The notes beneath the pieces are model-generated. The model did not search any database, was not told the DNA's origin, and worked only from the letters and a program-made list of their open reading frames with translations. A program made the position numbers and the translations under genes. A stretch of DNA of 64,000 nucleotides from Kitasatospora atroaurantiaca (GTDB lineage Bacteria > Actinomycetota > Actinomycetes > Streptomycetales > Streptomycetaceae). The stretch's first letter is position 1; every line of letters begins with the position of its first letter. The DNA is taken from assembly GCF_007828955.1 (NCBI RefSeq), contig NZ_VIVR01000001.1:4960001-5024000 (forward strand), given 5' to 3'. Below are positions 59,651 to 64,000 of this stretch, in pieces.

Positions 59651-60870
59651 CCGACACGGACGACTCGGCGACCCCCGCACCCGGCCCGCGCCACGCGGCC
59701 GTCCGGGTGGGCCTGCGCACCCGTCTGCGCGGCCGCACGCTCGCCATAGCCGCCGTGCCCACGGCACTGCTGATGGGCACCGTCCCGAGCCTGGCGATGG
59801 CGGACACCCCGAAGGACAAGGCCTGCGCGAGCGCCCCGGACACGGTGCTCGAGGAGACCCCGGTCCCGAAGAGCGACCTCACCCCGGTACCGGGCCCGAC
59901 GGCGACGCCCACCCGGACGAGCCTGCCGACCAAGCTGCCGACCCAGCGGCCCGTCCTGCCCGCCCCCGGCCCCACCATCAAGGCGGCGGCCCCACAGGTG
60001 GCGGCAGCGGCTCCGCAGGCGGCTCCCAGCCCCTCGGCGACCGCGAGCTCCGCGTCGGTTCAGTCGAACGGCATCATCGGCGACATCCTCGACACGATCC
60101 TGCACCCGGGCGGCAGCAGCACCCCGACCCCGACGCCGACGGCCAAGCCCACCCCGGCCCCGGCGCCGGCCAAGCCGACCCCGAGCACGACCCCCGCTCC
60201 GGGCGCCACGCCGCCGGCCTCCGGTGCCGTCGCCCCGGCCACCGGTACCGTGCCCGGCGCCGTCGTACCCTCCGGTACGGCGACCGCGAAGCCCAAGGCC
60301 GGCGCCACCCCGTCCGCGACGGCCTCGACCGGCCCGAACTGCACGGTGGACGCCCGGGGCGTGACCGCCAAGCAGGCGAGCAGCGGCCACGTCGTCCCCC
60401 AGCAGAACTGGACGCTGCGCTCCACCCGACTGGCCCTGCACGGCTCGGTCTTCAACGGCGTGTACGACGTGAAGACCCCGACGGGCACCAAGCGGGTGCT
60501 GAAGTTCACCACGGCGAGCGTCGACATCGGCGATCTCGACATGTCGACGATCGAGATCCCGGGCAAGACCTTCCACGTGAAGAGCGCCCCCGGTTCGACC
60601 TCGACCATGCGCAGCGGCCCGATCACGATGTACGTGGAGAGCCTCTCCGGCCACCTGGCGGAGATCATCGGCCTCCCGATCCCGATCGACCTCGGCGAGA
60701 TCACCATCACCCCGGACACCCTGCCGAAGTGGCTGTTCGACCTGATCAGCACGGTGCCGATCCCGCTCGACCTCACGCTGACCAACGCCAAGGCCGTCCA
60801 GGCCGGCCAGTTCGGCGGCACCCTGAAGATCCCCGGCATGCGGCTGTTCAACGACGACGTGCCGTACTAG
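59647..60870 (+). CDS. Secreted protein with Pro/Thr/Ala-rich linker, third gene of the DUF6230 operon
   Basis: A 407-residue exported protein. A long signal peptide with a charged start (about 1-52, ending SLAMADT), a Pro/Thr/Ala-rich disordered linker (about 60-235, PTPTPTAKPTPAPAPAKPTP), and a C-terminal domain of about 165 residues (CTVDARGVTAKQASSGHVV to the end). The C-terminal domain has SGPITMYVESLSGHLAEIIGLPIPIDLGEITITPDTLPKW and seems beta-rich. I do not recognise its family. GTG 59647 overlaps the DUF6114 stop, so the three genes act together in or at the envelope. Confidence 0.85.
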   Translation: MTDTDDSATPAPGPRHAAVRVGLRTRLRGRTLAIAAVPTALLMGTVPSLAMADTPKDKACASAPDTVLEETPVPKSDLTPVPGPTATPTRTSLPTKLPTQRPVLPAPGPTIKAAAPQVAAAAPQAAPSPSATASSASVQSNGIIGDILDTILHPGGSSTPTPTPTAKPTPAPAPAKPTPSTTPAPGATPPASGAVAPATGTVPGAVVPSGTATAKPKAGATPSATASTGPNCTVDARGVTAKQASSGHVVPQQNWTLRSTRLALHGSVFNGVYDVKTPTGTKRVLKFTTASVDIGDLDMSTIEIPGKTFHVKSAPGSTSTMRSGPITMYVESLSGHLAEIIGLPIPIDLGEITITPDTLPKWLFDLISTVPIPLDLTLTNAKAVQAGQFGGTLKIPGMRLFNDDVPY

Positions 60871-60962
60871 GGGTAAGGGGCTCCGCCCGTAGCTGGGGCA
60901 GCCGGCCAACCACAGGGGCGACCCGATCCTGATCGGTGAGCCTCCAGGGCCACGCCGGACAA

Positions 60963-61011
60963 CGCCCGCGGGGCGCCCCCTCCACCGATCGGAGGGAGCG
61001 CCCCGCGGGCG
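60963..61011. terminator. Bidirectional terminator between the DUF6230 operon and pyk
   Basis: 21-pair stem with one mismatch (CGCCCGCGGGGCG... with its complement) and loop ACCGATC. It ends 9 bases before the pyk stop. A half copy of the dispersed repeat (GGCCAACCACAGGGGCG) lies at about 60902-60918. Confidence 0.85.
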
Positions 61012-61019
61012 TCTGCGCG

Positions 61020-62450
61020 TCAGAGAGAGGCGCGCGTGCCGAGGTGGTGCACCTGGACCATGTTGGTGTTGCCGGGGATGCCGGGCGGCGAGCCGGCCGT
61101 GACGATGACGGTGTCGCCCTCGTCCAGCCGCCGCATGCTCAGCAGCTCGCGGTCGACCTGGGCCACCATCTCGTCGGTGGAGCCGACCTGCTCCGTCACG
61201 TACGCCTCGACGCCCCAGCTGAGTGACAGCTGGTTGCGGGTCGCGGCGTCCGGTGTGAAGGCGACGACCGGGATCGGCGAGCGGTAGCGGGAGAGCCGGC
61301 GGGCGGTGTCACCGGACTTGGTGAAGGCCACCAGCGACTTGGCGTTCAGGAAGTCGCCCAGCTCGCACGCGGCGCGGGCGATCGAGCCGCCCTGGGTGCG
61401 CGGCTTGCGGCCCGGGTTGAGCGGCTGCAGGCCCTGGCGGGCCAGCTCCTCCTCGGCCGTCTCGGCGATCCGGCTCATGGTCTTGACCGTCTCGACCGGG
61501 AACTTGCCGACGCTGGACTCGGCGGAGAGCATGACCGCGTCCGCGCCGTCCAGGATGGCGTTGGCGACGTCCGAGACCTCGGCGCGGGTGGGCCGCGAGG
61601 CGTGGATCATCGACTCCATCATCTGGGTGGCGACGATGACCGGCTTGGCGTTCCGGCGACAGAGGGTGATGAGCTCCTTCTGCACCAGCGGGACCTTCTC
61701 CAGCGGGTACTCGACCGCGAGGTCGCCGCGGGCGACCATGACGGCGTCGAAGGCGAGGACGATCTCCTCCATGGCCTCGACGGCCTGCGGCTTCTCGATC
61801 TTGGCGATGACCGGGACGCGGATACCGACCTCGTCCATCACCTTGTGCACGTCGTGGATGTCGCTCGCGTTCCGCACGAAGGAGAGCGCGACCATGTCGA
61901 CGCCCAGCCGCAGGGAGAACCGCAGGTCGTCCTTGTCCTTCTCGGAGAGGGCCGGGACGTTGACGGCCGCGCCGGGGAGGTTGATCCCCTTGTTGTTCGA
62001 GAGCACGCCGCCCTCGATGACCACGGTCCTCACCCGCGGGCCGTCGACGCTGACGACCTCCAGGGCGATGACGCCATCGTTGATCAGGATCGGGTCGCCG
62101 GGCTTCACGTCGCCGGGCAGGCCCTTGTAGGTGGTGCCGCAGATGTGCTGGTCCCCGGGCACATCCTCGGTGGTGATGGTGAACTCGTCGCCGTTGTCGA
62201 CGGTCACGGGGCCGTTGGCGAAGGTCGCCAAACGGATCTTCGGGCCCTGCAGGTCGGCCAGTACACCGATGGTGCGGCCGGTGTCCTCGGACACCTGGCG
62301 GACCTTGAGGTACCGCTCCTGGTGGTCCGCGTGGGAGCCGTGGCTCATGTTCAGTCGGGCGACGTTCATGCCCGCCTCGACGATGGCCTTCAGCTGTTCG
62401 TAGGAGTCCGTCGCCGGACCCAAGGTGCAGACAATTTTCGCTCGGCGCAT
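61020..62450 (-). CDS. pyk: Pyruvate kinase
   Basis: A 476-residue glycolytic enzyme making pyruvate and ATP from phosphoenolpyruvate. Conserved: KIVCTLGPAT (about 4-13), NVARLNMSHG, the active-site Lys motif PVIAKIEKPQAVE, MVARGDLAVE, and VATQMMESMI. The C-terminal regulatory domain is complete. ATG 62450 begins the homology (MRRAKIVCTLG). TAGACT lies seven bases upstream on the minus strand with no ribosome binding site, so it is probably leaderless; the upstream frame (25 residues) has no homology. Confidence 0.97.
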   Translation of the reverse strand: MRRAKIVCTLGPATDSYEQLKAIVEAGMNVARLNMSHGSHADHQERYLKVRQVSEDTGRTIGVLADLQGPKIRLATFANGPVTVDNGDEFTITTEDVPGDQHICGTTYKGLPGDVKPGDPILINDGVIALEVVSVDGPRVRTVVIEGGVLSNNKGINLPGAAVNVPALSEKDKDDLRFSLRLGVDMVALSFVRNASDIHDVHKVMDEVGIRVPVIAKIEKPQAVEAMEEIVLAFDAVMVARGDLAVEYPLEKVPLVQKELITLCRRNAKPVIVATQMMESMIHASRPTRAEVSDVANAILDGADAVMLSAESSVGKFPVETVKTMSRIAETAEEELARQGLQPLNPGRKPRTQGGSIARAACELGDFLNAKSLVAFTKSGDTARRLSRYRSPIPVVAFTPDAATRNQLSLSWGVEAYVTEQVGSTDEMVAQVDRELLSMRRLDEGDTVIVTAGSPPGIPGNTNMVQVHHLGTRASL

Positions 62451-62552
62451 ATCCGTCAGTCTATCCGTTCGTGTTATGGGTGCATTCCGCTCGAATGGTG
62501 AGGAATCGACAACGAACCATTTCAAGGCGTGAGACCGTGACGGGCCGTCATC

Positions 62553-63758
62553 TCACGCAGTGTGGACCAGCGCGAAGGTCTGCTGTGCGATCTCCAGTTC
62601 CTCGTCGGTCGGGACGACGGCGACGGCCACGCGCGAGTACTGCGGCGAGATCACCCGGGCCTCCCCCGAACGGACCGAGTTCAGCTCCGGGTCCACCGCG
62701 ATGCCCAGCTCCTCCAGCCCCGCCGTGGCCGCCTCCCGCACCGGCGCGGCGTTCTCGCCCACCCCGGCCGTGAAGGCGATCGCGTCGACCCGGCCGAGCA
62801 CCGCGTAGTACCCGCCGATGTACTTGCGCAGCCGGTGGATGTAGGTGTCGAAGGCCAGCTTCGCGTCCGCGTCGCCCTCGGAGGCGCGGCGCATGATCTC
62901 GCGCATGTCGTTGTCCCCGCAGAGGCCGAGCAGGCCGCTGCGACGGTTCAGCAGCTCGTCGATCTCATCGATCGTCAGGCCGCCGACCCGGTGCAGGTGG
63001 AAGACGACGCCCGGGTCGACATCGCCCGAACGGGTGCCCATGACCAGCCCCTCCAGCGGGGTGAGACCCATCGAGGTGTCCACGCAGACCCCGCCCGCCA
63101 CGGCGGAGGCGGAGCCGCCGTTGCCCAGGTGGAGCACGATCACGTTCACCTCGGCCGGGTCCTTGCCGAGCAGGTGCGCGGCGGCCCGGGAGACGTACTG
63201 GTGCGAGGTGCCGTGGAACCCGTACCGGCGCACCCGGTGCTCGTCGGCCACCGCCTTGTCGATCGCGTACCGGGCGGCGTACTCCGGCATGGTCGCGTGG
63301 AAGGCGGTGTCGAAGACCGCGACCTGCGGGAGGTCGGGGCGCAGCGACCGGGCGACCTCGATGCCGGTGATGTTGGCCGGGTTGTGCAGCGGGGCGACCG
63401 GGATCAGGCGGCGGATCTCGGCCAGCACCTCGTCGGTGATCAGCGTCGGCGCGGTGAACCGCTTGCCGCCGTGCACCACCCGGTGGCCGATCGCGGCGAG
63501 CTCGGGGGAGTCCAGGCCGACCCCGTCGGCGGCGAGCTCCTCGGCGACGGCCTTCAGTGCCGCGTCGTGGTCCGGGAAGGCCTGGAGCGACTCCCGCCTC
63601 ACCCCGCTCAGCGGCGTGTGGACGAGGCGGCCGTTGCCCTCGCCGATCCGCTCGGCCAGGCCGGAGGCGAGGCGGGAGCCGTCGAGCATGTCGATCAGCT
63701 GGTACTTGACCGAGGAGGACCCCGCATTGAGGACCAGAACGCGGGTCGCCCCACTCAC
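62553..63758 (-). CDS. ackA: Acetate kinase
   Basis: A 401-residue ASKHA-fold kinase that interconverts acetyl phosphate and acetate with ATP. The N-terminal LVLNAGSSSVKYQLID, the substrate loop IGHRVVHGGKRFTAP, HNPANITGI, DTAFHATMPEYAARY, RRYGFHGTSHQYV, and FTAGVGENAAPVR are all intact. GTG 63758 overlaps the pta stop by four bases, with GGAG inside pta as ribosome binding site, so the two are one operon (pta-ackA) for acetate overflow and re-use. Not preceded by a gap from pta, but 102 bases from pyk. Confidence 0.97.
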   Translation of the reverse strand: MSGATRVLVLNAGSSSVKYQLIDMLDGSRLASGLAERIGEGNGRLVHTPLSGVRRESLQAFPDHDAALKAVAEELAADGVGLDSPELAAIGHRVVHGGKRFTAPTLITDEVLAEIRRLIPVAPLHNPANITGIEVARSLRPDLPQVAVFDTAFHATMPEYAARYAIDKAVADEHRVRRYGFHGTSHQYVSRAAAHLLGKDPAEVNVIVLHLGNGGSASAVAGGVCVDTSMGLTPLEGLVMGTRSGDVDPGVVFHLHRVGGLTIDEIDELLNRRSGLLGLCGDNDMREIMRRASEGDADAKLAFDTYIHRLRKYIGGYYAVLGRVDAIAFTAGVGENAAPVREAATAGLEELGIAVDPELNSVRSGEARVISPQYSRVAVAVVPTDEELEIAQQTFALVHTA

Positions 63759-64000
63759 TTGGCTGCTCCTTCGGGGTTCTGCGACTGGATGGCGGTGATC
63801 GCGACGGTGTTGACGATGTCCTCCACCAGAGCCCCGCGGGACAGGTCGTTGACCGGCTTGCGCAGCCCCTGCAGCACCGGGCCGACCGCCACCGCACCGG
63901 CCGAGCGCTGGACGGCCTTGTAGGTGTTGTTGCCGGTGTTGAGGTCCGGGAAGATCAGCACGGTGGCCCGCCCGGCCACCGGCGATCCCGGCAGCTTGGT
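63755..64000 (-). CDS. pta: Phosphate acetyltransferase, C-terminal end (partial)
   Basis: The last 81 codons of pta run off the window edge. The peptide (TVLIFPDLNTGNNTYKAVQR, AVAVGPVLQGLRKPVNDLSRG, VNTVAITAIQSQ) is the conserved C-terminus of the PTA domain, which makes acetyl phosphate from acetyl-CoA. Its stop overlaps the ackA start. Confidence 0.95.
   Translation of the reverse strand, partial: TKLPGSPVAGRATVLIFPDLNTGNNTYKAVQRSAGAVAVGPVLQGLRKPVNDLSRGALVEDIVNTVAITAIQSQNPEGAAK

Noticed and set aside
1..64000. tRNA, rRNA, transposase, phage or biosynthetic gene cluster
   Set aside because: I looked through all gaps and found no cloverleaf, rRNA motif, transposase/integrase signature or PKS/NRPS domain.

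Overview
This is a high-GC stretch (roughly 70% or more by eye) of a streptomycete chromosome, Streptomyces or the close relative Kitasatospora. The gene order follows, as far as I remember it, the conserved core region of Streptomyces coelicolor running from thrC-thrB-rho through the atp operon, nucS, filP/scy and icmA to pyk-ackA-pta. GTG and TTG starts, strong GGAGG sites, several apparently leaderless genes and the actinobacterial NucS, Scy/FilP and DUF6230/DUF6114 families all agree with this. I see no rRNA, tRNA, CRISPR array, phage, transposase or biosynthetic cluster.

Layout. 1-1.5 kb: end of thrC, then thrB. 2-9.3 kb: rho (long leader, actinobacterial insert), an LCP cell-wall ligase, rpmE, and the translation genes prfA, prmC, tsaC plus a low-molecular-weight phosphatase. 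9.5-12.3 kb: an unusual SHMT-like protein and a WecA/TagO-type glycosyl-1-phosphate transferase. 12.5-20.5 kb: the complete F1Fo ATP synthase operon atpI-B-E-F-H-A-G-D-C, with a probable Rex (NADH/NAD redox) operator in front. 20.6-35.8 kb: mostly small housekeeping or uncharacterised genes: DUF2550, a VOC protein, PduO-type cobalamin adenosyltransferase, a two-component system, 3-hydroxybutyryl-CoA dehydrogenase, a STAS protein, a P-loop membrane protein with a Ser/Pro-rich tail, nucS, an LLM flavin oxidoreductase, an ABC transporter pair and a hydrolase. 35.9-42.6 kb: a secreted phytase-esterase-like protein and the polar cytoskeletal coiled-coil pair filP and scy. 43-46 kb: methylmalonyl-CoA epimerase, thiolase and meaB. 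46.2-53.6 kb: a MarR regulator, three overlapping AIM24 genes, DUF2127 and two DUF3817 membrane proteins, an M4 protease and a second MarR regulator. 53.8-60.9 kb: icmA, a TetR regulator, a thioredoxin-TPR protein and a DUF6230-DUF6114-secreted protein operon. 61-64 kb: pyk, ackA and the end of pta.

Two themes link the genes. One is coenzyme-B12 acyl-CoA metabolism: adenosyltransferase, MeaB, epimerase, IcmA, thiolase and 3-hydroxybutyryl-CoA dehydrogenase are spread over the window. The other is the cell envelope and tip growth: LCP, WecA/TagO, Scy, FilP. The best candidate for an undescribed system is the TetR gene at 55.7-56.3 kb together with the DUF6230-DUF6114-secreted protein operon at 58.3-60.9 kb: each has a nearly identical inverted-repeat site upstream. 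The window also carries a dispersed family of GGGGCGCGGGGAACTGCGCGA inverted repeats in intergenic gaps, local duplications of gene 3' ends (prmC, DUF2550), and a 14-bp tandem repeat.
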